A DNA stretch of 64,000 nucleotides from Phytophthora colocasiae (taxonomy: Eukaryota; Oomycota; Peronosporomycetes; Peronosporales; Peronosporaceae), in contig JAGKQI010000075.1 of NCBI GenBank assembly GCA_018806915.1, positions 724,898 to 788,897 of the forward strand. The letters are read 5' to 3'. Positions 1 through 9,306 of this stretch are shown here, piece after piece. Under the pieces are notes generated by a model. It saw only the letters and a list, made by a program, of their open reading frames with translations, was not told the DNA's origin and ran no database searches. A program made the position numbers and the translations under genes. Numbering within the stretch: the stretch's first letter is position 1; the number at the start of each line of letters is the position of its first letter.

Positions 1-1331
1 GCGAGAGCGTGCCAGCACCCACTTGTAATGCAAACTGCATGCCGTCGTCCACTAGTCTGCCACGCCGCAATCCTTGGCACGCGTCCTGCGCTCCGACGTG
101 GTGTTGATTGGACCCCAACACAAACTTGTGTTGCTGCACTATTCAAGCTTGAACTCTGACCGTCATCACGGCGACAATTGTGCTTAAAATGAAGCCACCA
201 AATAATCGAGAACCGTCTTATGCTCCAACTCGAAATCGCTCAATTTTGAGCGTAGATTATTTTGGGGGTCGTATTTGGGTCGGGTCGGGACTTTTGGTCG
301 GTGTTTTTCCAGACGAAATACTTGAGCCAGCAAGCTCAGCTATGGCAACGCCGATACGTTTAACCTAGCTAGACACGTGACTTCCTTGGCGTTGTCTCTG
401 GTTGTTGAGGAAGTCGCGAAGGTGGTTTTCTTTTACTTGCCAGTAAGAATAGCCTTTTTGAGAGTAATAATTGCCACCAATCAAGTACTGCAGAGAAAAA
501 TGCTTTAAGGCGCCCAAAGTGATCACCGCATCTAATCTAGCGCTCCACACGGTCAACTTCTTCTTCCAACTACCTGTACCAATCGTAGATTTGTGACAAA
601 GCGATCAATTTAGCGGACATCGATCGTAGATTGCGGAACGCCATGTGTCATCGATGAGATTGACGATGCTCTAGTCGTCCATACCCTTCGACTTTACTAC
701 GGAACCTTTACCCTGAGTATTCCTCGTAGGATGTCAAGTTAACAAGCGTCTCCAAGGCACGAATTTCAAGAATACAGTCAAGGATTAATGCATGCGTTTG
801 TGTGTAGGAGTAGATCTACTGAAACCTGCCAGCAAAAACTCGAGGGGCGTTACATGTATTTAGCTGCACATTGCCATCGACATCTTCTTGCCCACTTTCG
901 ACTCGGAAGATGATTGTCAGAGTCTCTGACAGAGACGTCACGTGTTATCAACGCTATGTTGCAAACGTTTGGCTATATTTATGATCCTTTCTAATGCACA
1001 TTCAGCATTTGACGTGTTCACATACAATCACATCTCTTATCAATGATGATAACAGATCTGAGATGTCTATCACAACACATATCTATTCATTATTGAAGGG
1101 TCCACCGCCGGCATCGTTTACGCAGAGCCGATTACGTAGCAGTCATCGGTGACGTGCGGTCCCGCTTCACGACCATTAGCCAATATTCCATTTACGTATA
1201 TAGGCCCTGCTATGTGCGCGTATGTACACCGTGAGGGCACATGTCGCTGACAGCGAGCACTCGCCGTAGATCGCCAATGCCGCCATCCAGGGGCAACGCT
1301 GTGTGGTCTGCCCGCGGCAGTCCCCTCTCTC
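1..1331. other. Intergenic, no gene recognised
   Basis: Only short random-looking open frames (at most about 60 codons) with no family resemblance. The stretch from 1030 to 1066 can fold imperfectly but has no clear function. The last 100 bases before the next gene become pyrimidine-rich, as expected for a promoter. Confidence 0.6.
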
Positions 1332-1338
1332 TCATTCT
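1332..1338 (+). promoter_or_regulatory. Initiator-like motif (YCATTYY)
   Basis: TCATTCT inside a CT-rich tract, 85 bases upstream of the oxidoreductase ATG at 1423. YCATTYY is the core of the oomycete initiator. The match is short, so it is only a candidate. Confidence 0.3.
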
Positions 1339-1422
1339 CTAACGTCCTCGGCGCACCGCAAGTGTAAGCAGCCGCAGCAACAACCTCAAGCTCGAAGCTT
1401 TCTATCCGTCTATAAACTCGCC

Positions 1423-2607
1423 ATGCCTCGTATCCTCATCGTTGGTGGCGGCCCCGCGGGCATCGCCGTGGCCCAGACGCTGGCGACTGGCCTTACCGCC
1501 AAGGACGACACCGAAGTCATCGTGCTCGAGAAGAGCAAGTACTTCTACCACGCCGTGGGCACGCCGCGCGCTGTCGTGGACGCCAGCTACACCAAGAAGC
1601 TCTTCGTGCCGTACGACAGCGTGATCCCGCCGTCGGCCAAGGAGTTCGTCAAGATCCAGCGCGCCATCGTGACGCGCATCGTGCCTGGCGCCAACGAGAT
1701 CGAGTACGCACCCATCGGCGAGGACGACGACCTGCTGGCGGGTCCCGTCAAGAGCATGTCGTACGACTACCTGGTGGTGGCCACAGGCAGCACGTACACA
1801 GTCCCCATCAAGCAGCCCAAGAACAACTTCAAGCGCTCCACCACGGAGGCAAAGCTGGCTGAGGTGCGCGAGCAGGTCAAGGCCGCCTCGAGCGTGCTCA
1901 TTGTCGGTGGTGGCGCCGTTGGCGTCGAAGTGGCTGGTGAGATCAAGGCCAAGTACCCGAGCAAGACCGTGACGATCCTCGAAGGAAAGGACAAGCTGGT
2001 GGCTAGCGACGACGTGCGCGACAAGTTCCGCACCAAACTGTCGACGTACCTCAAGCGTCTGGGCGTCAAGGTGGTGCTGGGCGAGCGCCTTACGGAACGC
2101 CTGGCCGGAAACAGCTTCGAGAAGCGCACGCTACGCACGGACAAGGGCACGGAGATCGAGTCGGACGTGCAACTGCTGTGCGGAGGCTTCAGCCCCACGA
2201 CGGAGCTCATCCAGAAGTTGGACGCGAGTCTGGTCACGTCCGAAGGGTTCATCAAGGTGAACAACAAGCTGCAGCTGGACAGCGACCAGTACGCCAACAT
2301 CTACGCTCTGGGCGACGCGAGCAGCAACCCCGCACCCAAGCGCATGTACTACGCTGGTCTACAGGGCAAGCACTTGGGTGCCGAGCTGGCGCTGGTGGCG
2401 CGCAAGACGCAGACCAATGTGAGCAAGGCGTTCCCGAAGGTGGAGATCGTGGGCACGATGCTGCCGCTGGGTCCGAACGGTGGTGTGTCGCAGTTACCGG
2501 TCATGGGCGGTGTGGTCATGGGCAACCTCATCACCAAGTCCATCAAGTCGAAGGACTACTTCGCCGGCATGACGTGGAAGGGCCTTGGTGCTGTCGTTCC
2601 CAACTAG
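1423..2607 (+). CDS. FAD/NAD(P)H oxidoreductase, AIFM2/FSP1 (AMID)-like
   Basis: A single-exon protein of 394 residues. It opens directly with a dinucleotide-binding fold (RILIVGGGPAGIAVA, residues 3-17) for FAD. A second Rossmann motif (LIVGGGAVGVEVAGEI, about 157-172) would bind NAD(P)H, and a late IYALGDAS motif (about 292) contacts FAD. This order is typical of the type II NADH dehydrogenase/AIFM2 family of soluble or membrane-associated quinone reductases. The frame is open upstream to 1303, but that 40-residue extension is low-complexity, starts at a GTG and would push the nucleotide-binding strand away from the N terminus, so I chose the ATG at 1423. No mitochondrial presequence or membrane helix is visible. 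The substrate cannot be told from sequence; a quinone is the family expectation. Confidence 0.88.
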   Translation: MPRILIVGGGPAGIAVAQTLATGLTAKDDTEVIVLEKSKYFYHAVGTPRAVVDASYTKKLFVPYDSVIPPSAKEFVKIQRAIVTRIVPGANEIEYAPIGEDDDLLAGPVKSMSYDYLVVATGSTYTVPIKQPKNNFKRSTTEAKLAEVREQVKAASSVLIVGGGAVGVEVAGEIKAKYPSKTVTILEGKDKLVASDDVRDKFRTKLSTYLKRLGVKVVLGERLTERLAGNSFEKRTLRTDKGTEIESDVQLLCGGFSPTTELIQKLDASLVTSEGFIKVNNKLQLDSDQYANIYALGDASSNPAPKRMYYAGLQGKHLGAELALVARKTQTNVSKAFPKVEIVGTMLPLGPNGGVSQLPVMGGVVMGNLITKSIKSKDYFAGMTWKGLGAVVPN

Positions 2608-2864
2608 ATACCGACCGACGGGCTTTAGAAAATTTCCACACACACCTGTGTACCCTTAACAGTATCACAAATTTATTCGGTTTATCTCGAGTTGGTTGTT
2701 GGTTTTGGCTGCATCATGCACCCTGTACATGCTGCTCACTGAGTAGTGCTCAACTCTACTACTACAAGAAGAAATTGGATTGCAAAAGAAACCAAGAAAT
2801 GTAAACGCGAAACTACATATATTAAACACACGAAAGTCGCCTCTGACATGTAGGTTGAACTGAC

Positions 2865-3662
2865 CTAAGGACGGCGACGGAGGCATTTGGACGATGAAGT
2901 TGTCGGCGCAGTTGTTGCTGGGGGTGCTTTCGTCTCGGGTGCTGGGGTTGCAGCAGGTGCTTCTGTAGGTTTGTCGCCTGCCTCTCCACCAACACTATCA
3001 TCGTCAAGTGTTTCGTCGAACGTAAATGTCGGGGCAGTGGTTGTTTTTGAAACGGACGAGGTTGAGGTCGAGTTCGATTTGCCTTTTCCAGCAGCAGCCG
3101 AGCCGTCCAGTGTCACACAGTTGATGTACGCTTGCCAAGGCTGGACATGCAGTGCCAACCAGTAGAACACCAATTGGGAAGAGGACTTGCAGGTATCCAG
3201 GTCAATAGGGAGGCTCGTGGGCACTTGACCAGCATATTCACCGGCACAGTTTGTGTTGTGGAAGACGCGAGTATCATCGCACCAGATCTCGCAAGGACCA
3301 GGGTGAGAGCTGCCCAGAGAATCGTGTTTCACAAAACCATCAGTCGGAAGTGGTTGAGGGGTGCCGTTCTTCTTGGTATTTCCGCACTCAGGGATGTCCG
3401 AAGCGTACTTGGTAAAGTAAGCTTTCACACTGTCGACGTTGTTCTTGGTAAACCAGTCGTCCACGGCCTGGTAGTATTCTCCATAGGGGGTTTTGCCAAC
3501 CATCTCGGGCATGTCGATCATGCCAGCAGGGCCACCGAAGTACCACCTGTAGGCCTCGCCTTCACCTTCTGGTTTAGGATCGAAGATGTTGCCGTGTCCA
3601 TCTGCTTGTGGGATTGAAGTGGCCTGGAGTAGCGTGATGGCAAGAGCGATCTTCTTCAGCAT
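2865..3662 (-). CDS. AA17 family lytic polysaccharide monooxygenase (secreted)
   Basis: Single exon, 265 residues. The signal peptide (residues 1-22, ending ...QADG) leaves His at the mature N terminus (HGNIFDPKP), as needed for the copper histidine brace. The second brace histidine is probably in SHPGPCEIWCDD. Cysteines at ECGN, PCEIWC, NCAGEY, TCKSS and INCVT suggest disulphides. The catalytic domain ends near residue 190 and is followed by a Ser/Thr/Ala/Pro-rich linker and a short Cys-basic tail (KCLRRRP). AA17 enzymes are oomycete LPMOs reported to cleave pectic homogalacturonan oxidatively during plant infection. The nearest homologue is the gene at 5844-6659, with a decayed third copy between them. 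Assignment rests on remembered family features; substrate for this copy is inferred. Confidence 0.9.
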   Translation of the reverse strand: MLKKIALAITLLQATSIPQADGHGNIFDPKPEGEGEAYRWYFGGPAGMIDMPEMVGKTPYGEYYQAVDDWFTKNNVDSVKAYFTKYASDIPECGNTKKNGTPQPLPTDGFVKHDSLGSSHPGPCEIWCDDTRVFHNTNCAGEYAGQVPTSLPIDLDTCKSSSQLVFYWLALHVQPWQAYINCVTLDGSAAAGKGKSNSTSTSSVSKTTTAPTFTFDETLDDDSVGGEAGDKPTEAPAATPAPETKAPPATTAPTTSSSKCLRRRP

Positions 3663-3834
3663 GATAATTTTGCCGTTCGCGCGGGTTGACAGTAGTTCGA
3701 GTAGGTCTTGAGCAAAAGCGGGAATGAACAGACGCTTGCGTGTTGATCAACTCGTTCGGGTGGACAACAGGAGTTTTCGGGGGGCTTCCGGGTTTGTCAA
3801 CACTATCAAGGAAAAGGAAGTTTATCACATATAC

Positions 3835-3863
3835 GCAGATGGTTTATCGGAAAACCTGGTCTT
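3835..3863 (-). promoter_or_regulatory. Element shared upstream of both intact LPMO genes (copy 1)
   Basis: A 29-base block (GCAGATGGTTTATCGG... on the plus strand), about 172 bases upstream of the LPMO start at 3662. It matches 27 of 29 bases at 6924-6952, upstream of the second LPMO. It is either residual duplication homology or a retained regulatory element. Confidence 0.45.
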
Positions 3864-3899
3864 GCTACAGTACGAGCCTGGGCAAGTTGTCCGTCACCG

Positions 3900-4471
3900 G
3901 TGTAAGAATATCTGATCAAGATTTGCCATGTTTACACAGGAATGTCGTTTATGCTTACAGCACTTGTATTTTTAATGCATTTATTGTACAAAATTACAGT
4001 TTCAGCATGCATTAGTAAGCGACGGTTTGTGAATTTTCGGGAATATCTAGTTATATAACATGTAACACCAGTTTTACAGCTGGTTGTTTGTCACCTGCAC
4101 AATGATCAACCAGCGATCACTTTAGTCGAAGCCTTCGACTTCAAGCTGATCTACCGCCACATGTGCTTAAAGATAGATTCACTGGTACTTTACCAGTGAT
4201 TCCTTACAACTATAGCTACAGCTACGGCTAGCAGATTCTCTTGGGCCTGTAACATCCACCAGAAGCTGGTGGACAGGTCTTCGCGACGAAGGCTTCGCCG
4301 GTTAATGAGTTCTTGGCGGCGTTCACGTCTCGGGTGCGAATCTTCTTGGACAGGACTTGGGTCTTCCTTCATCCGGGGTAGAAAGGTAAGGCTGCTGAAC
4401 CTCTTACCGGTAGATTGCTCGGATGATAACCTTCCGGTACAGTAGTGAAGTGTGCATACATCCAATACATG
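3900..4471. other. Intergenic, no gene recognised
   Basis: AT-rich spacer upstream of LPMO 1. It holds small inverted repeats (9-bp arms around 4179-4199, and 8-bp arms around 4250-4270) but no open frame with family resemblance. Confidence 0.5.
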
Positions 4472-4512
4472 TGTAGTACGAGAACTGATCTTAGATCAGT
4501 TCTCGTACTACA
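4472..4512. repeat. Perfect 41-bp palindrome (20-1-20)
   Basis: Arms 4472-4491 and 4493-4512 are exact reverse complements around one central T (4492). The left arm starts TGTAGTACGAGAACTG. It lies in noncoding DNA between LPMO 1 and the LPMO pseudogene. Similar geometry, with unrelated sequence, recurs near 29222, 45356 and 51207. Confidence 0.95.
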
Positions 4513-4739
4513 GATACCTGTGTGTTTCCCGCATTCTGTCTACATGTACACTGTGTATCCTTCCAGCCTGGGGTAGAATTGGACGAACCTCTGAAAAAAA
4601 AGAGATTTGTCAGGTTTTAAACACTCAACTACTTCGAAGTACATGTAATATACATTGATAATGCACTGCGTGTGTTGTCGACGAGCTGAGCACTTGTCCT
4701 TCCTAGTGGAGAGCGCCTCAGACGCGTCTTAATCTTCGC

Positions 4740-5345
4740 CAGTTGTCGATGCTGCAATACTAGTTATCAACGCAGGTGATGTAAGGTTAGTCATTGCTGG
4801 AGGAGTATCACCAGTACTACATGTAGTGGATGCTTCGGTGCTATATGTACCGATAAGTATCGGCGATAACCGGGATGGTAGATGCAAATCCGCTTGTGTA
4901 TGGCGCCCGTCGAGAACAGTTTTAATGTACAGTTACCGCCAACCAGTCATCAATTGGGTTTTCGCCAGAACACCGTCACACAGTACCTATGCGTCATCGC
5001 ACCAGATCTCACACTGGCCGGGGTGCGCGTAGCCACGCGTGTCATGCCGTCGAACACCCCCTTCGACTCGAAGGGGGTGGCTCGCTGTACCGTGCTTCGG
5101 CGTAATTGCCACGTTCGGATTTGACTGATAATGATAATGTCAGTGAACCATTCGCCACATCCACATCGTAGTCGTCATACGACGTGTCTCTGATGATCTC
5201 ACGCATATCGATGGTTCTTGCAGGGGCTTCGAAGAAGTAGATGTGGTCGGCGGGGGTACTTTGCCGTGGCCGCCGATAATAGTCAGGGGTTAGAGGAGGT
5301 GCTAGAGCAATTTCCTTGGAGTTTGCGCGGAAATCATTTCAGCTT
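4740..5345 (-). pseudogene. Decayed AA17 LPMO copy
   Basis: Translating the minus strand in shifting frames recovers pieces in the order of the intact neighbours. They are a signal-like EIALA segment (about 5300-5320), GHGK at the mature N terminus, PARTIDMREII (about 5190-5225), a SYDDY block, an ERGN block for ECGN, and RHDTRGYAHPGQCEIWCDD (about 4990-5045). An in-frame TAG follows at once. A remnant of the YINCV-LDG segment lies at about 4901-4935, followed by possible linker. At least three frame changes, one stop and a missing block of roughly 20-25 codons before YINCV show it is not functional as written. Position and strand make it the middle member of a three-gene tandem array. Boundaries are approximate, especially the 3' end. 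Confidence 0.85.
5055..5079. repeat. 25-bp perfect palindrome (12-1-12) inside the LPMO pseudogene
   Basis: Arms 5055-5066 (CACCCCCTTCGA) and 5068-5079 are exact reverse complements around a single C. It falls where the pseudogene should encode the variable segment before the HDT/HPG block, and the intact paralogues show no such palindrome there. It therefore probably arose after duplication. Confidence 0.85.
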
Positions 5346-5843
5346 GAGAGATATCGGATTACCTACTACAGCTGCTCTGTTGCAGCCAGTCAATTTCTCG
5401 GCAAATTCTCACCAGTCACTCCAACGACTCAGTTCAATCGGTTCCTCCTTTCTGTCTGCATGCTTTTGTTTTACTGTTGATCCAGTAAATGTAGAGCTTC
5501 CGCGATCGTAAAATACGTGTTGATCATTGCTGTAGTCGACTTTACTGTAGGTGACATTATACACCACGATTCAGCCAGATATTTGTAATTGCTGCGGCGT
5601 ACCAAGTACTCACACAGCTTCGCCTTAGTTCGCGCCCCGGACCGCATTATATTTCGACGAAAGATAAAGTATCTTTACCACATGACATTTTTTAGCGAGG
5701 GAACTCGGTACGTACGATAGGGGTCCCATCATGCAGTAAAAGTTAGTTCACCAAAGGCAAGAACTAGTGTAGATTCTCTCAAAACTTGACATCAGATTTA
5801 CCACTAACTCCGTTTAAGCAACTCATGGATATTCCTATGTTGT
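5346..5843. other. Intergenic, no gene recognised
   Basis: Spacer between the pseudogene and the 3' end of LPMO 2. I see no coding signal or repeat in it. Confidence 0.5.
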
Positions 5844-6659
5844 TCAAGCGCGGCGGCGCGTACACTTGGAAGAAGACGTCGACGGAGCCGAAGTAGTCGG
5901 CACAGGAGCTGTCGTCTCCTGCGTGGTGGAAGCATCGCCTCCCTCGGACGCCTCGCCAGCAACACTTGAATCCTCCGCACTTGAATCTACCGACGTCGTA
6001 GAAGGTAGCGAAGTCGTCGCTGGAGCTGAAGTCGTCGCTGGAGCTGAAGTTGTGGTCGAGGTCGAGGTTGAGGTTGAGTTGGAAGTACTGGAAGCGGACG
6101 TACCGTCGAGGGCCACACAATTAATGTACACTTGCCACGGCTGAGCGTGGAGTGCCAGCCAGTAGAAGACGAATTCAGACGACGACTTGCAAGTGCTCAC
6201 GTCGATGGGGATCTTCGCCGGCGACTGACCCGAGAACGTCGTCACACAGTTAGTATCGTGGAAAACACGAGTATCATCGCACCAGATCTCGCATGGACCC
6301 GGGTGAGAGTTGCCCAAAGTATCGTGCTGGGCGTACCCGTCGGATGGTACGGCTTGAGCCGTGCCCTTCTTCTCCGTGTTGCCGCACTCGGAGATACCAG
6401 TGCCGTACGTAGTGATGTACTCCTTCAAACTGGCGACGTTGTTCTTGGTGAACCAGTCGTCGACGGCCTGGTAGTAGTCTCCGTAAGAAGCGGAACCGAT
6501 GATCTCGGGCATGTCGATTGTACCGGCAGGACCGCCGATGTAGTATGGATTCTCAGCGTTACCTTGGGGCTTCGGCACGATGATATTCCCATGACCTGCT
6601 GTCTGCGAGATAGCAGCAGCATTAAGGATGATGGCGGCGAGAGCGATCTGATGCAGCAT
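5844..6659 (-). CDS. AA17 family lytic polysaccharide monooxygenase (secreted), second copy
   Basis: Single exon, 271 residues. I use the ATG at 6659, which gives a clean signal peptide (MLHQIALAAIILNAAAISQTAG); the frame is open to 6731, but that extension would bury the signal. The mature protein begins HGNIIVPKP, with His1 for the copper site, and carries SHPGPCEIWCDD with the presumed second copper histidine. The core closely matches the gene at 2865-3662 (VDDWFTKNNV, FYWLALH, QPWQ-YINCV). The linker is longer and almost purely Ser/Thr/Ala/Pro/Glu, with a small TSAPATTSAPATTS repeat, and again ends SSSKCTRRRA. Predicted to act outside the cell on plant pectin. Sequence drift in the linker but strict retention of the Cys-Arg tail is notable. 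Confidence 0.9.
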   Translation of the reverse strand: MLHQIALAAIILNAAAISQTAGHGNIIVPKPQGNAENPYYIGGPAGTIDMPEIIGSASYGDYYQAVDDWFTKNNVASLKEYITTYGTGISECGNTEKKGTAQAVPSDGYAQHDTLGNSHPGPCEIWCDDTRVFHDTNCVTTFSGQSPAKIPIDVSTCKSSSEFVFYWLALHAQPWQVYINCVALDGTSASSTSNSTSTSTSTTTSAPATTSAPATTSLPSTTSVDSSAEDSSVAGEASEGGDASTTQETTAPVPTTSAPSTSSSKCTRRRA

Positions 6660-6923
6660 GGCGACTTTACTGTTCGAACTGTGGAGGGACTTGCACTGCT
6701 TCAGGAGAAAAGCGTAATGAAAGGAATGCACAGGAGATTAATGCGCTTGGGGGAGGGAGATCTCTCTGTGCTGGTCTGTTGTGGTTCCATGTAAAAGACT
6801 TGGGTGCTTTCATGCCAGACAAAGACATGATAGCGATCGGTGGAGGAAGGCACAACGAAGAGATCAAGACAGGCAGACTCACTTCCGACGGTGCTTCGCT
6901 GAGAGCATCGACGAAGTACCCGT

Positions 6924-6952
6924 GCAGATGGTTTATTGGAAAAGCTGGTCTT
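6924..6952 (-). promoter_or_regulatory. Element shared upstream of both intact LPMO genes (copy 2)
   Basis: A 29-base block (GCAGATGGTTTATTGG... on the plus strand), 265 bases upstream of the LPMO start at 6659 and matching 27/29 bases with 3835-3863. Flanking sequence is much less alike, so the block stands out. Confidence 0.45.
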
Positions 6953-7802
6953 ATTGTATTTCATGCAATTTCAGCTCCAGCACCACTCGAACGTCGGCGT
7001 GCAACTTGCACTCTGTAACGGGTGTACAGTCGACGGCATCCGATAGTCGTGACTTCATGTGAACATCCGCATAGCCGAAGCTAGGAATACTGGAGCTGTT
7101 CCGAGCACAATGAACAACTATGTTACTTGATAACATGCCCACAATTCATGTATTATAGCGGCTCTTTTCACTGGTTGGAACTGGGTTCGGTGTACCGATT
7201 GTTATAGTCGACTTGGAAAAGGTGTGCAATGCCAGCTGGTGCTTGACAACCGTCACGTGATGAGATCGACCTTCATTGCAGCAACGCACGCACGGAAGTT
7301 AAAGCGGGCACATGCTGCCTTAAGAGCTAAGATTGGCGCTACCCGCCAATCTAGATGTATGTTTCGCGAAACTAGCTACTCTCGTACAGCAAAGTCTTGA
7401 TTCTACGAGTGCATGGTGAGTTCTTGTAGCTTGTACATGTAATACAAGTTGTATCGGTGCATGCGCAGAGAGAGGCAACTGGTATAGGAGAAGCAGTCGT
7501 TTGGGAGGCGAGTTGTCACGGTTGTTGAGGTGACGCTCGTAGAGGTCACGACCAACCTCGTTGCACGAGGTCAAGAGTGATGTTGTGATGCACCGGAGGT
7601 TTTGCAAACACTTTAACTGGAGTCTATGGGGGTTCCCGACGTTTACATCATTGTAGTGTGCTCCTCTCCGCTACGAAAGCAACACGGTGTGTTTCTTGTA
7701 TATCTAGCAAGTCTCGCAGAATAATCCCCCAAGCATCACGGAGTCAAACTTAATATGTTTTACACTTATACAAAATAGCAGGGACTCCTTCCATTCGAAA
7801 AA
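6953..7802. other. Intergenic, no gene recognised
   Basis: Spacer between LPMO 2 and folD. A 9-bp-arm inverted repeat lies around 7326-7352. No open frame shows family resemblance. Confidence 0.5.
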
Positions 7803-7833
7803 CCGGTACTACCGGTACTACCGATACTACCGA
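7803..7833. repeat. Short tandem repeat, 9-bp unit
   Basis: About 3.4 copies of CCGGTACTA, the third reading CCGATACTA, 50-80 bases upstream of the chosen folD start. It may lie in the promoter or 5' leader. Function unknown. Confidence 0.8.
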
Positions 7834-7885
7834 AAAGTGGATGGTCGGCTACAAATTGCAGCCTACAATAGTTGACGCTGCAACA

Positions 7886-8779
7886 ATGGCGAAGCTCCTG
7901 GACGGCAAGGCATGCAGCAAAGAGATCGAGGCAGAGCTCAAGGAGTTGATCCCAACGCTCGCAGTGACCCCATCTCTTGCGCTGCTACTGGTTGGCACCA
8001 ACCAGGACTCCAAGACGTACGTGCGGCTCAAGAAAAACGCCTGCACGCGAGTGGGCATTTCTCCACTGGTGCACGAACTGTCCGAGTCCATCGCTTTTGA
8101 AGAACTGCTAGCTCTTATTCAGTCACTGAACTTGGACGACGATGTACATGGTGTCCTATTGCAACTGCCGCTTCCTGATCACTTGAAGCCGCACGAGAAG
8201 GAGCTGCTGGAGACCATCAGCCCCTTAAAGGACGTGGATGGACTGCACTCGCACCATTTCGCACAATTAGCGGAGCCTGTAAAGGAGGAGGAAACAGCCA
8301 AGGAGCTTCGATTGCAGCCTTGTACACCCGCAGGTTGCTTGGAGATTTTGGCTCGGAACGGTATCGAACTGGCGGGCAAGGACGTGATTGTTGTTGGACG
8401 CGGGCAGCTCGTTGGATTGCCGCTGTCTCTGATGCTACTGGCCGCTAACGCTACGGTGACGACGTGCCACTCGAAGACCAAGAACTTGGCTGACAAGGTC
8501 CGACAGGCGGAGGTGGTATTCGTTGGAACGGGTCAGCCAGAGCTGATCAAGGGAGACTGGCTAGCTGAAGGAGCGGTGGTTGTGGACGTTGGTATCAGCT
8601 ACGTGGACGATGCTAGCAGCAAGAAAGGGTACAAGATTCTGGGCGACGTCGACTTTGCTGCTGCAAGCGAGCGCGTGTCGGCCATCACGCCGGTGCCAGG
8701 TGGCATTGGCCCCATGACTATTGCGATGCTGCTGAAGAACACGGTGGAGTGTGTCAAGTTTGCTGGTGCAAAGAAGTAA
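7886..8779 (+). CDS. Bifunctional methylenetetrahydrofolate dehydrogenase/cyclohydrolase (FolD/MTHFD type)
   Basis: Single exon, 297 residues. It interconverts 5,10-methylene-THF, methenyl-THF and 10-formyl-THF with NAD(P). Visible family motifs are YVRLK with the catalytic lysine (about residue 49), the active-site LKDVDGLH (about 116), PCTPAG before the nucleotide domain, VVGRGQLVGLPLSLML (Rossmann segment), VVVDVGIS, and the C-terminal TPVPGGIGPMTIAMLL (about 268-283). The length fits a stand-alone FolD without the formyl-THF synthetase domain. The frame is open back to an ATG at 7841, but those 15 residues do not resemble a targeting peptide and lie next to a tandem repeat, so I prefer 7886. 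Probably cytosolic. Confidence 0.93.
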   Translation: MAKLLDGKACSKEIEAELKELIPTLAVTPSLALLLVGTNQDSKTYVRLKKNACTRVGISPLVHELSESIAFEELLALIQSLNLDDDVHGVLLQLPLPDHLKPHEKELLETISPLKDVDGLHSHHFAQLAEPVKEEETAKELRLQPCTPAGCLEILARNGIELAGKDVIVVGRGQLVGLPLSLMLLAANATVTTCHSKTKNLADKVRQAEVVFVGTGQPELIKGDWLAEGAVVVDVGISYVDDASSKKGYKILGDVDFAAASERVSAITPVPGGIGPMTIAMLLKNTVECVKFAGAKK

Positions 8780-8812
8780 ACGAGGTGAGAGCTGCATGTA
8801 CATAAGAACGTG

Positions 8813-9306
8813 TACAGATGAGGGCGTGGTTAGTGAACGGGCATCAAATTATAACCCATCCAATGGCATCAGAATGTTATAGATGAGGTCGCATTCAGGA
8901 CCACTGACATTGTTAGGTACCACTAAAGGGGTACGCTGGCGTTTGAATAACCCTCGGCGGGAAATTTGAAATTGGCCATGCGGAAGGAGGTTCAAGCACA
9001 GCGCATCCGCCTAACCAAGGCTCAGCAATGGTCAAGAACCACTATGGACCCTAAGGGAACTGGGGGAATGGGCATGGCAGCAGTTTGACTTACAGAAGGC
9101 CCCTGCCAAGTCGACGGTGCCTGCTGGAAGCACGCCGGACTGTACGTAGACTGAACCCAGATCAGTGACATTCTAGCCTCCGATTAGTGTCAATGAATAT
9201 CTACATTACGTTGACCACTCCTCCAGATTTTATGGCTCTCTGATAGGCTAATTCCACCTGAGACTTAGTACATATCAGGTGTTCACTAACCACGCCCTCA
9301 TCTGTA
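8813..9306. mobile_element. Non-autonomous pogo/Tigger-like DNA transposon (about 0.5 kb)
   Basis: Perfect 26-bp terminal inverted repeats (8813-8838 and 9281-9306, including the TA) read TA-CAGATGAGGGCGTGGTTAG inward. TA target plus CAG termini is the Tc1/mariner-pogo signature. Inside, around 8985-9135 on the plus strand, two frames encode pieces of the helix-turn-helix typical of oomycete pogo/CENP-B transposases: RIRLTKAQQW, then, after a frame change, ELGEWAWQQFDLQKAPAKST. So it is an internally deleted relative of a full transposon, not an independent MITE. The word GAACGTG abuts both ends (8806-8812 and 9307-9313). That could mean an alternative, longer target duplication, but the CAG ends favour TA. 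It sits between folD and the PX kinase. Confidence 0.85.

Noticed and set aside
1030..1066. Hairpin-forming region
   Set aside because: Arms are interrupted and unequal; it does not fit the 20-1-20 class and has no gene context.
1767..2300. Long antisense open frame (177 codons)
   Set aside because: Shadow of the GC-rich oxidoreductase gene; no family resemblance.
4472..4512. Palindromes as intrinsic terminators
   Set aside because: The organism is a eukaryote and no T-run follows in a consistent gene-end position.
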